39,702 bases of DNA, taken from positions 1 through 39,702 of the forward strand of contig NZ_JXQZ01000022.1 in NCBI RefSeq assembly GCF_000878135.1, written 5' to 3'. A program made the translations under genes and the position numbers. Below, piece by piece: positions 33,081 to 39,702 of the stretch; positions within the stretch are counted from its first letter, which is position 1, and every line of letters begins with the position of its first letter. The notes beneath the pieces are model-generated. The model was not told where the DNA came from. It saw only the letters and a list, made by a program, of their open reading frames with translations, and made no database searches. The stretch is from Frigoribacterium sp. MEB024. GTDB taxonomy: Bacteria; Actinomycetota; Actinomycetes; Actinomycetales; Microbacteriaceae.

Positions 33081-33824
33081 TCAGGCGAGGGGCCGGTCGA
33101 TGACGAGGCGTCCCTCGGCGTCACGCCAGCGGAAGGTGCTGAGCATGGCGTCGAAGACGTCGGTGAGGGCATCGACGATGCGGGCGCGCGCGTCGGCGTC
33201 CGGTTCTGTTTCTGTCGCGGACTCGCCCGAGGCGGTGGCACCCGCCTGCGCGGACCCGATGGTGAGGACGAGGGTGAGCAGTCGGTCGTCGTGGCCGGCG
33301 ACGCGTGCCAGGACGGTCCGACGGCGGAGCGGTGTCAGGTCGGCGGCCTCGTCGGGTGCGGCAAGGGAGCCCTGTGGCGGGGCCTCTGCTGCGGGGTCGT
33401 CCCAGACGACGGCGGGATCGCCGGCGAGGACGATCGGAGCCGCGCCGTGGGTGGCGACCCGTCGCAGCAGCAGCCGGTCGAGGTCGGCGTGCTCGGACCG
33501 GGTGACGGGCAAAGACGCGACGACGATCGAGCACACGATGTCGGTTCCGGGCAGCGGGCCCGCACTGAGGTACGAGTCGAGCACGCGGCCGTTCGCATCC
33601 GCCGCGAGCGCGCTCGCCAGCGCCGACCCGAACCGCAGCCGCCAGTCGTCGACCATCGCCTCGGTCCCGAGATCAGGCTGCTCCCCCAGCTGTACGGCGA
33701 CGAACGCCGCTGCGTCCGGCGCATCCATCCCACCCGGAACCCGGACGAACCCCGGAGGCACGACGATCGAATACGACGCCGCCACCGTCCCGGCCGTCCG
33801 CCCCACGTACCCCGGGCCGCTCAT
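33081..33824 (-). CDS. Unrecognised Esx-locus protein B (247 residues)
   Basis: A soluble protein with an N-terminal VVPPGFVRVPGG segment, a helix rich in Ala (WRLRFGSALASALAADANG), strand-like blocks (DIVCSIVVASLPVT; RLLTLVLTIGSA), an acidic low-complexity loop (ESATETEPDADAR) and a C-terminal helix ending RLVIDRPLA. No domain is recognised. The ATG at 33824 overlaps the upstream stop by ATGA. With 32444-33046 it may form a pair of related accessory proteins of the secretion system, for example substrate chaperones. G+C is back to the window norm here, unlike the gene just upstream. Confidence 0.75.
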   Translation of the reverse strand: MSGPGYVGRTAGTVAASYSIVVPPGFVRVPGGMDAPDAAAFVAVQLGEQPDLGTEAMVDDWRLRFGSALASALAADANGRVLDSYLSAGPLPGTDIVCSIVVASLPVTRSEHADLDRLLLRRVATHGAAPIVLAGDPAVVWDDPAAEAPPQGSLAAPDEAADLTPLRRRTVLARVAGHDDRLLTLVLTIGSAQAGATASGESATETEPDADARARIVDALTDVFDAMLSTFRWRDAEGRLVIDRPLA

Positions 33825-34408
33825 GACTCGTCCCCGGGGTTCCTGCTGGCTGAACACGACTGCCGATTTTCGGCGAGGGGCGCCTCTGCACGAGCCCGTG
33901 TTTTCTCGCGTCCGTCTTTTCTCTTTCGCTGCAGAAAGATGATTCCCAAACAGGTGAAGACGACGGACTCCGCGAGGAATAGACCGACGGCGAAAGCCGA
34001 ATCGCGCGGCCAGTCTGCGGACCTTCTGAAGAGATCTCCGAAGACCCAGGCGTATCCAGCGCTGAGCCCGCACCAGAACGCCAAAACCCATGGATGCATG
34101 GTGTAGGGGACATCGAAGCCGCCTCGTCCTAGGAGATGGACAGCAACGAGAGCCAGCCCTATTGCCGAAACCCAGAAGGGAAAACTAGGCCAGGGAGCGG
34201 GGGGCCAATTCTGTCCCGCTTCGAAAAGGGATCTGCCTGCAGGGTTCACGCGGAGATTGCCGCCCTGCGGAATGGCGATGAGACCTAGGGTGAGGCGCAT
34301 CACCTGCGAATAGACAGCCGGCGTGATTGCCAGGGCCCCAGCGATGACGGGCAGGAGCCCCTCTAGTCGCTGACGCGGCAACACCACTGCGACTCGTCGG
34401 CCCGCCAT
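33821..34408 (-). CDS. Low-GC membrane protein, candidate immunity protein
   Basis: About 195 residues with four hydrophobic segments (LLPVIAGALAITPAVYSQVM; WVSAIGLALVAVHLLG; HPWVLAFWCGLSAGYAWVFG; SAFAVGLFLAESVVFTCLG) and a basic cytosolic tail (QRKRKDGREKTRARAE). The ATG at 34408 shares its A with the last base of the effector's TGA (TGATG); an in-frame ATG at 34438 would add 10 residues. Base composition is far below the neighbours (about 45% G+C at 33901-33960, near 60% elsewhere), with AT-rich codons. Immediate position after a candidate effector and membrane topology suggest an immunity protein against a membrane-active toxin. No family is recognised. Confidence 0.7.
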   Translation of the reverse strand: MAGRRVAVVLPRQRLEGLLPVIAGALAITPAVYSQVMRLTLGLIAIPQGGNLRVNPAGRSLFEAGQNWPPAPWPSFPFWVSAIGLALVAVHLLGRGGFDVPYTMHPWVLAFWCGLSAGYAWVFGDLFRRSADWPRDSAFAVGLFLAESVVFTCLGIIFLQRKRKDGREKTRARAEAPLAENRQSCSASRNPGDES

Positions 34409-35030
34409 CAGAATTGAGCGCCCGGCGACATACGCCATGTGCTCTGCGAGCCCTGGGATTCCTGCACCTGCTTCATGCCCAGCTGCGTCGCGTCGCTCAA
34501 CCCGCGCAAGTGGTCGAAGGTTTGTAACCCCCGTGCCACGTTGAGGCGGAACATCACACGTGCGACTTCGGAAGCATCATCAGCCAGTGCACCTGGCCGA
34601 CTGACCCTCATGAAATGAAGCATGCGGCCGACGTCGGCGTCGCCCAACCCCTTGACGAGCGACCAGTCACCTAACCCGGGGCGCGCGCGCTGCCAGCTCC
34701 TGCTCACGGACCCGAAGGCGAGCCCCTTCGAGTAACCCTGCGAAACCAGGTGATTCGCTCTCGTCCGAGCAAGTCCCGCCATCATGCCGCGAGCCGAACC
34801 CACGGCAAGACCTCCGAGCCCCATAGTCACGGCTGAGAGGCCGGCAAGGGCGACGTCGGTCCAGGTACCTGTCCCTGCGGTCGCTCGAGCTGCCGTGATG
34901 GCAAAGGAGGCGAGGACAACGATGGCGGCCAATATGTTGACTCCTGGTATGAGGAGAGCGATGGCTGCCAGCCCCACCCCGACGACAGTCAAGACGTCCA
35001 GCAGCGTGCTGATCCACGAGTCGTTCTCCT
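33830..35030. other. Low-GC tract spanning effector C-terminus and membrane protein
   Basis: Sampled 60-nt rows give 45-63% G+C against about 70% on both sides. The right boundary falls inside the effector gene (about residue 215) and the left boundary at the 3' end of the membrane-protein gene. No insertion sequence, direct repeat or attachment site is visible at the edges. Confidence 0.75.
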
Positions 35031-35673
35031 CCATCCACTTCTGGAAGGCGGCGAAGCCGGCGTCCCACGCGCCCCCGAGGTCGTCCCAGAGGGTGTCGGC
35101 GAGGCCGTCGTCGGTGGCGTCGTCGATCCTGGCGATGGCAGCCGTCGCGGCGGTCTCGACGGACGTGTGCGCGTCGGTGAGGCGGCGCGCGTAGAGGGAG
35201 ACCCGGCCCCGCGCCTCCTCGGCTTTCGTGCGTTGCGCGGCAGCCTGGTCGAGGTGCTCCTGCTTCGTCACCTCGTCGGTGGCCACGAGCGCGAAGTGCT
35301 CGTACCGCTCGACCAGCTTCTCGGCTGCGGCGAGGTCGTCCACGGCGTCGCGGTGGTTCGCCAGGGCCGGGGCGGCCGCCTCTTGGGCCAGCGACAATTC
35401 GGACGCGTACGCCTTGAGCGCGGACCCTGTCTCGCCGTATCGCCCCTCGGCCTTGCCGAGGCTCGCGGAGACCTCCTCGGCCTTGACCACGAACGCATCG
35501 AGGGCGTCGCTTGACGATGACCCCGTCTCGAGCGATCGCAGCTTCGCTGCCGCCCCTCGGATCGAGGCCGCCACGGACTCGTAGTGGCTCGCCATGGAGT
35601 TCAGCAGCACCGGGTCACCCGGTACCCCCACCAGGGAGTCGGCCGCCACCCCGGCGAGCGTGCCGGCCGTCAC
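34408..35673 (-). CDS. Candidate type VII secreted effector with uncharacterised C-terminus
   Basis: A 421-residue protein with no Sec signal. Residues 1-200 are helical and Ala/Glu-rich (YESVAASIRGAAAKLRSLE; LANHRDAVDDLAAAEKLVERY), as in long WXG100-like type VII trafficking domains. A hydrophobic, Gly-rich stretch follows (about 222-300; TVVGVGLAAIALLIPGVNIL and ALAGLSAVTMGLGGLAVGSA), able to form two or three membrane spans. The last 120 residues (LVSQGYSKGLAFGSVSRSW...STWRMSPGAQF) match no toxin fold I know. G+C drops at about residue 215. The GTG at 35673 overlaps the upstream Esx-like gene by GTGA and the next gene starts in its stop codon. A secreted toxin is inferred from position and architecture; a structural substrate is the alternative. 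Confidence 0.72.
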   Translation of the reverse strand: MTAGTLAGVAADSLVGVPGDPVLLNSMASHYESVAASIRGAAAKLRSLETGSSSSDALDAFVVKAEEVSASLGKAEGRYGETGSALKAYASELSLAQEAAAPALANHRDAVDDLAAAEKLVERYEHFALVATDEVTKQEHLDQAAAQRTKAEEARGRVSLYARRLTDAHTSVETAATAAIARIDDATDDGLADTLWDDLGGAWDAGFAAFQKWMEENDSWISTLLDVLTVVGVGLAAIALLIPGVNILAAIVVLASFAITAARATAGTGTWTDVALAGLSAVTMGLGGLAVGSARGMMAGLARTRANHLVSQGYSKGLAFGSVSRSWQRARPGLGDWSLVKGLGDADVGRMLHFMRVSRPGALADDASEVARVMFRLNVARGLQTFDHLRGLSDATQLGMKQVQESQGSQSTWRMSPGAQF

Positions 35674-35966
35674 TCGTCGCCCCCGATCAGGACGCCTTCG
35701 AGTTCTCCGTCGACCTCGGTGAAGGTCTTGTCGATCGTCGATAACGCCTCGCCCAGCTCGGTGATCTGCTCGGCGAGCTTCGCCCGCCGGTCGTTCCAGT
35801 TCGTCGCGAACGACGTGACCTTCGCCGCCAGCCCGGCGTGACCGCAGGCCTCGGCCGTGGCCGACGCCGAGGAGTCGCCCGACTCGAACTCGGTCTTCAC
35901 GGTGGTCAGGTCGGCGAGCAACGCCTCGAGACCCGCACCGTCGATTGTCAGGCTCGTTCGAGCCAT
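35670..35966 (-). CDS. Small Esx-like (WXG100/EspC-type) secretion partner
   Basis: A 98-residue predicted helical-hairpin protein. The turn region FATNWNDRRAKLAEQ places a Trp at residue 57 before a second helix (ITELGEALSTIDKTFTEVDG), whose end FTEVD resembles the YxxxD/E export signal with Phe for Tyr. The size and layout fit secreted partners of type VII systems. The ATG at 35966 has GGGGAGG 5-7 nt upstream, and the gene overlaps the effector gene by GTGA, suggesting that the two proteins are made together and may be exported as a complex. Confidence 0.7.
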   Translation of the reverse strand: MARTSLTIDGAGLEALLADLTTVKTEFESGDSSASATAEACGHAGLAAKVTSFATNWNDRRAKLAEQITELGEALSTIDKTFTEVDGELEGVLIGGDE

Positions 35967-36047
35967 GAGGTCCTCCCCTCGTTCCGGGAGACCGGAGCGC
36001 GTCGCGTCTCGTCGCGACCCGCCCCGGCCGTCCTACGGTGCGGTCGG

Positions 36048-36341
36048 TCAGCCCAGGCTGCTGGCGAGCTGCTGGTCGGCACCCTCGAGGGTGCTGGCCG
36101 CGTTCTCGAGGAACGTCGCCATGCTCTCGACCGCCGAGATCGTCTTCGAGGCCCCGGTCGTGAACTCGGTGTACGTCGCGTCGAACGCCTTCGACGACTT
36201 GTCGGTCACGTAGCCCGAGCCGACGAGGTTGTCGATCTGCGACTTCATCTGGCCCAGTTGGTCTTCGATCGCGCGCTGCCCGTTCCGCAGCTGGGTGGCC
36301 TGCGTACGCAGGTCGTCGTAGGTGACGGTGACATTGGCCAT
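36048..36341 (-). CDS. WXG100-family type VII secretion substrate
   Basis: A 97-residue helical-hairpin protein, first gene of the Esx operon. Helix 1 is TYDDLRTQATQLRNGQRAIE, helix 2 FTTGASKTISAVESMATFLE. The turn where WxG is expected reads GSGYVTDKSSKAFDATY, so Trp is replaced by Tyr while the following F-x-x-x pattern is kept. The ATG at 36341 has GGGGAT 7 nt upstream. An 81-nt gap separates it from the next gene. It probably forms the structural Esx dimer secreted by the EssC-like motor. Confidence 0.82.
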   Translation of the reverse strand: MANVTVTYDDLRTQATQLRNGQRAIEDQLGQMKSQIDNLVGSGYVTDKSSKAFDATYTEFTTGASKTISAVESMATFLENAASTLEGADQQLASSLG

Positions 36342-36385
36342 GAGGTGATCCCCTTCTTGTGAGATGCCGACCGGTCGGTCGGACC

Positions 36386-36413
36386 TGACCAATATGTCAT
36401 GCCTGATAGTTTG
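36386..36413 (+). promoter_or_regulatory. Divergent promoter region of FHA gene and Esx operon
   Basis: CTGACC (36386-36391) and TAGTTT (36408-36413) with a 16-nt spacer could serve the rightward FHA gene. Leftward, TTACGC and CATATT overlap the same stretch and could serve the Esx operon. A perfect 12-bp palindrome CCGACCGGTCGG (36367-36378) lies on the Esx side and might be an operator. Confidence 0.35.
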
Positions 36414-36443
36414 CGTAACGGTTCTCCACAGATCGGAGTCGAC

Positions 36444-37307
36444 ATGCGTCGCAAGAAGGACAAGCCCAGGAGGCGCGAGCACCACCCGACGCCGCCGCCG
36501 GTGATCACCGCCGAGACGATTCGTGAGCAACGCGCCGCAGGGCTGCTCTCGCGCATCACCACCCTGCCCCTCCAGCCGCCCGCGCCGATCGTGACGTCCC
36601 CTCCCCCGCCGACCCGCGCCTCCTCGGGGTTCGTCGTCGAGGAGCATCGAAGCGGGTCGGCGCAGCACGCCCCCGTCATCCCGGAGAGCACGGCACCGTC
36701 CGCCGCCGCACCCCCCGCGCCCCTCGCACCCCCCGCGCCCATCGCGTCCTTCGCGCCCCTCGCCGCCCCGATCCCTCACGCCCCGCGGCCTCCCGCCACC
36801 ACCCCGAGGCAGTCAGCCTCCGAACAGCCGGCCGGCGATGACGCGGTGCCATCCGTTCCCGATCTCGAGGCGACGACGCTGCGTCCTCGGTACTACGGCC
36901 TGCGGCTGCCGGACGAGAGCGTCGTCCCCGTCACACGGCGCGCGATCGTCGTCGGGCGTCGAACCGACCGCCCCCTGCCCCCGCCGCCCGACGCCGACGT
37001 CGTGGCCCTCGACGACGTCGGCCGTTCGCTGTCTCGCCACCATGTCTCGATCGTGATCGGTACCGACGCGGCCGTCTGGGTCACCGACCTCGGTTCGGGC
37101 AACGGCACGACCCTCGTGGCGACCACCGGCGAGGCCATCGAACTCGAGGCTCACACCCCGGCGCGCGCCCGGGTCGGATCGCTGCTGTCGATCGGCGACC
37201 ACAGCGTGACGGTCGTCCGGCACCGACCCGAGAGCGACACGACCGACGCCCTCCTGCCTTCCAGGACACACGACACGACCTCTCGCGAGAACGCGGAAGG
37301 ACGCTAG
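36444..37307 (+). CDS. FHA-domain protein divergent from the Esx locus
   Basis: A 287-residue protein: basic N-terminus (MRRKKDKPRRREHH), a disordered Pro/Ala-rich linker (about 45-140), then an FHA domain (about 150-260) with the phosphothreonine-binding residues Gly171-Arg172, Ser197/His200 (SLSRHHV) and Asn220-Gly221 (GSGNGTTL). FHA domains read Thr phosphorylation and are common regulators of type VII systems. The ATG at 36444 has CGGAG 6 nt upstream; the in-frame ATG at 36399 lacks one. The stop codon overlaps that of pcrA on the other strand (CTAG, 37304-37307). No kinase gene is linked. Confidence 0.85.
   Translation: MRRKKDKPRRREHHPTPPPVITAETIREQRAAGLLSRITTLPLQPPAPIVTSPPPPTRASSGFVVEEHRSGSAQHAPVIPESTAPSAAAPPAPLAPPAPIASFAPLAAPIPHAPRPPATTPRQSASEQPAGDDAVPSVPDLEATTLRPRYYGLRLPDESVVPVTRRAIVVGRRTDRPLPPPPDADVVALDDVGRSLSRHHVSIVIGTDAAVWVTDLGSGNGTTLVATTGEAIELEAHTPARARVGSLLSIGDHSVTVVRHRPESDTTDALLPSRTHDTTSRENAEGR
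36610..36625 (-). repeat. Copy of dispersed repeat inside FHA-protein linker
   Basis: CGACCCGCGCCTCCTC, the reverse complement of the consensus with one extra matching base. In the gene it encodes TRASS (residues 57-61) in the disordered Pro-rich linker. Confidence 0.8.
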
Positions 37308-39702
37308 ATCTTCTCGATCGGCGCGACCTTGATCAGCAGTTTCTTGCGGCCGGCGCCGTCGAAGAGCACCTCGGCGATGCGGCGGGCGCCGATGCCGGTG
37401 ACGGCCATGACGCGACCCTCGCCGAAGTCGACGTGGGAGATGCGGTCGCCTGCCTCGAGCTCCATGTCGCCGTTGTCGCGGACGGTACCCGTGACCCGGT
37501 TGGCCCACTCGGTCTTCGGCTTGGTCTTCGCCGCCGCCGTGGCCCGGTCGTAGCTGCCCGAACCGTAACCGCCCGACGCCCGCGGTGTCGCACCGCGGTT
37601 GCCGTCGCCGCCCTCGCGACGGGCATTGAGTGCCCGCGGCTGCGTGCCCCCACGGCTGGTGGCCATGCCGGGCGACTGCTTCCAGTCGATGAGCTCGACG
37701 GGGATCTCTTGCAGGTACCGCGACGGCATCGCCACGTTGACCTCGCCGAACTGCGCCCGCGTCATCGCGAGCGACAGGAACAGCCGCTGTCGCGCACGCG
37801 TGATGCCGACGTAGAACAGTCGTCGCTCTTCGGACGGACCGCCGGGCTCGTTCGCCGACATGCGGTGCGGCAACAGGTCTTCTTCGACGCCGGTGAGGAA
37901 CACCGCCTCGTACTCGAGCCCCTTGGCGGTGTGCAGGGTCATCAGCGACACCGTGCCGCTCGTGTCGTCGAGGTCGTCGGCGGCCGCGACCAGCGTGACC
38001 TCGGTGAGGAAGTCGAGCAGCGTGCCGTCGGGGTTGTTCTTCTGGAACTCTTTCGTCACCGCGACGAGCTCGTCGATGTTCTCGGCGCGGGCCTCGTCTT
38101 GCGGGTCACGCGACGCCCGCAGCACCTCGACCAGGCCGCTGCCCGCGATCAGGGCCGACAGGATCTCGTGGACGGGCGCGGTCGCCGCCGTGGCCTGCAC
38201 GTCGTCGAGCAGCTTCGCCAAGCCCGTGATCGCACCGGTGACCTTCGGCCCGAGGCCGAGCTGGTCGGCGTTGCGCATCGCGTCACGCAGCGGCGCCTCG
38301 TTCGTGTCGGCCCAGCGCTGCATCGCGGTCTCGGTCGCCGGACCGATGCCGCGCTTGGGCACGTTCATGATGCGTCGCAGGGCTAGCGGGTCGGCCGGGT
38401 TGGCGACGGTGATCAGGTACGCCATGGCGTCCTTGATCTCGGCACGCTCGTAGAACTTCGTGCCGCCGAGCACGCGGTACGGGATCGCCGACCGGATGAA
38501 GATCTCTTCGAGCGCACGCGTCTGCGAGTTGGTCCGGTAGAAGACGGCCATGTCTTTGTAGTCGGTGCCGGACTCGTGCAGCGCCGCGATCTCGTCCGCG
38601 ACGAACTGGGCCTCGTCGTGACCGGTGTAGCCGGTGAACCCGACGATCTTGCTGCCGGCACCGACCGTGGTGAAGAGGTTCTTGGCCTGACGGTCGAAGT
38701 TGTTCGAGATGACCGCGTTGGCGGCGTCGAGGATGTTCTGGGTCGAGCGGTAGTTCTGCTCGAGCAGGATGACCTTCGAGTTCGGGAAATCGCGCTCGAA
38801 CTCGACGATGTTGCGGATGTCGGCGCCCCGGAACGCGTAGATCGACTGGTCGGAGTCGCCCACCACGGTGAGCGACGCCCCGGGGATGCCGCCGCTGCCG
38901 TCACGCATCGACTGGACGAACTGGCCGCCCCTCTCGAGCTCGTCGACGAGGTCGGCCTGCACCGGCCGGGTCAGCTCGCGGATGAGCGAGTACTGCGCGT
39001 GGTTGGTGTCTTGGTACTCGTCGACCAGGATGTGCCGGAACCGCCGCTGGTACTGCGCCGCGACGTGAGGAAAGGCGCGGAACAGGTAGACGGTCTGGGC
39101 GATGAGGTCGTCGAAGTCGAAGGCGTTCGCCCGCTGCAGCTCGCGGGTGTACTGCCGGAAGACCTCGAGGAACATGACCTCTTGCGGGTCGTTCATGTTG
39201 ATCTGGCGCGAGTACGACTCGACGTCGCTGAGCTCGTTCTTGAGCTTGGAGATCTTGCCCGACGCCATGCTGACGGTGAGCCCGAGCTGATCGGCGTCGA
39301 GCTCTTTCAGGATGCGCTTGAGCAGCGCCCTCGAGTCGGCCGAGTCGTAGATCGTGAAGCTCTTGGTGAAGCCGAACTGCTCGGCCTCGCGCCGCAGGAT
39401 GCGCACGCACGCCGAGTGGAACGTGCTGATCCACATGCCCTCGCCGGCCTGGCCGACGAGGTGCGCCACGCGCTCGCGCATCTCGGCCGCGGCCTTGTTG
39501 GTGAAGGTGATGGCGAGGATCTGACTGGGCCACGCCTCGCGCGTCGCCAGCAGGCCCGCGATGCGGCGGGTCAGCACACTGGTCTTGCCCGAGCCGGCAC
39601 CGGCCACGATCAGCAGCGACTGCCCGCGGTACTCGACCGCCTCTTTCTGCTGGGGGTTGAGCCCCGCGGTCAAGGGGTCGCCGGAACCGCCGGCAGCGTC
39701 AG
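37304..39702 (-). CDS. pcrA: ATP-dependent DNA helicase PcrA/UvrD (5' end outside window)
   Basis: A superfamily 1A 3'-5' helicase acting in nucleotide excision repair, replication-fork maintenance and removal of RecA filaments. Nearly 800 residues are visible: Q motif LNPQQKEAV, Walker A AGAGSGKT, ITFTNKAAAEM, Walker B VDEYQDTN, GDSDQSIYAFRGAD, LEQNYRST, TLHTAKGLEYEAVFL and YVGITRARQRL. After a disordered Gly/Ser/Arg linker comes the C-terminal Tudor-like RNA polymerase-binding region (DRISHVDFGEGRVMAVTG). The frame stays open to the right edge, so the true start is outside; a TTG at 39673 is not needed. The stop codon overlaps that of the convergent FHA gene. Confidence 0.95.
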   Translation of the reverse strand, partial: DAAGGSGDPLTAGLNPQQKEAVEYRGQSLLIVAGAGSGKTSVLTRRIAGLLATREAWPSQILAITFTNKAAAEMRERVAHLVGQAGEGMWISTFHSACVRILRREAEQFGFTKSFTIYDSADSRALLKRILKELDADQLGLTVSMASGKISKLKNELSDVESYSRQINMNDPQEVMFLEVFRQYTRELQRANAFDFDDLIAQTVYLFRAFPHVAAQYQRRFRHILVDEYQDTNHAQYSLIRELTRPVQADLVDELERGGQFVQSMRDGSGGIPGASLTVVGDSDQSIYAFRGADIRNIVEFERDFPNSKVILLEQNYRSTQNILDAANAVISNNFDRQAKNLFTTVGAGSKIVGFTGYTGHDEAQFVADEIAALHESGTDYKDMAVFYRTNSQTRALEEIFIRSAIPYRVLGGTKFYERAEIKDAMAYLITVANPADPLALRRIMNVPKRGIGPATETAMQRWADTNEAPLRDAMRNADQLGLGPKVTGAITGLAKLLDDVQATAATAPVHEILSALIAGSGLVEVLRASRDPQDEARAENIDELVAVTKEFQKNNPDGTLLDFLTEVTLVAAADDLDDTSGTVSLMTLHTAKGLEYEAVFLTGVEEDLLPHRMSANEPGGPSEERRLFYVGITRARQRLFLSLAMTRAQFGEVNVAMPSRYLQEIPVELIDWKQSPGMATSRGGTQPRALNARREGGDGNRGATPRASGGYGSGSYDRATAAAKTKPKTEWANRVTGTVRDNGDMELEAGDRISHVDFGEGRVMAVTGIGARRIAEVLFDGAGRKKLLIKVAPIEKI

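Noticed and set aside
33830-35030. Genomic island inserted by a mobile element
   Set aside because: No integrase, transposase, flanking direct repeats or attachment site is visible, and the boundaries fall within an intact operon. Homologous exchange of a cassette fits better.
34408-35673. LXG-family toxin assignment
   Set aside because: The N-terminus is helical and Esx-like but no LXG signature could be found, so only a general type VII effector role is proposed.

Overview
The window is about 70% G+C, densely packed, and free of rRNA, tRNA, CRISPR and insertion sequences. Its protein families and gene order (sucC-sucD, a DUF6350-like membrane protein, purN-purH, pcrA) point to a high-GC actinobacterium, most likely a member of the Microbacteriaceae. 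That placement is inferred from sequence features; no database was searched.

Positions 1-12,900 hold two sugar-uptake modules. The first (leftward, running off the left edge) is a ROK-family repressor, a lipoprotein sugar-binding protein and a MalF-type permease. A ROK sugar kinase diverges from it. The divergent region carries two promoter-overlapping inverted repeats of the form GTTnGTAA-n-TTACTAAC. The second module (leftward) is a second ROK repressor, a binding protein, two permeases and a cytosolic GH38 alpha-mannosidase, with a near-perfect 21-bp palindrome sitting on the promoter of the binding-protein gene. The likely job is import of alpha-mannosides, hydrolysis inside the cell, and phosphorylation of the released sugar. 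No transporter ATPase gene is present, so a shared one encoded elsewhere is expected.

Positions 12,900-25,900 are mostly housekeeping or widespread genes. They comprise two GNAT acetyltransferases, an alkyltransferase-like DNA-repair protein, a two-gene heterodimeric ABC exporter with a possible 33-codon leader ORF, purH and purN, a polytopic membrane protein, sucD and sucC, a SnoaL-like protein and a small acidic protein. Several genes seem to be read from leaderless transcripts (TAnnnT 6-8 nt before the start codon).

Positions 26,000-37,300 are the accessory part. A secreted, sortase-anchored protein with the Cys/Gln signature of a thioester adhesin domain (26,032-27,978) faces a compact type VII secretion (Esx) locus read leftward (36,341 to 28,014). 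That locus encodes a WXG100-like protein, a small Esx-like partner, a 421-residue candidate effector, a membrane protein, two unrecognised proteins and a 1477-residue EssC-type ATPase, most of them linked by 1-4 nt overlaps. Base composition falls to 45-60% G+C across the effector's C-terminal half and the membrane protein. This is what an exchanged toxin/immunity cassette would look like. An FHA-domain protein diverges from the Esx locus and its stop codon overlaps that of pcrA, which runs off the right edge.

A short dispersed repeat with consensus AGGAGGCGCGGGTCG recurs through the window, both downstream of genes and inside coding linkers, where three of the four coding copies on the sense side are read as TRAS or TRASS.
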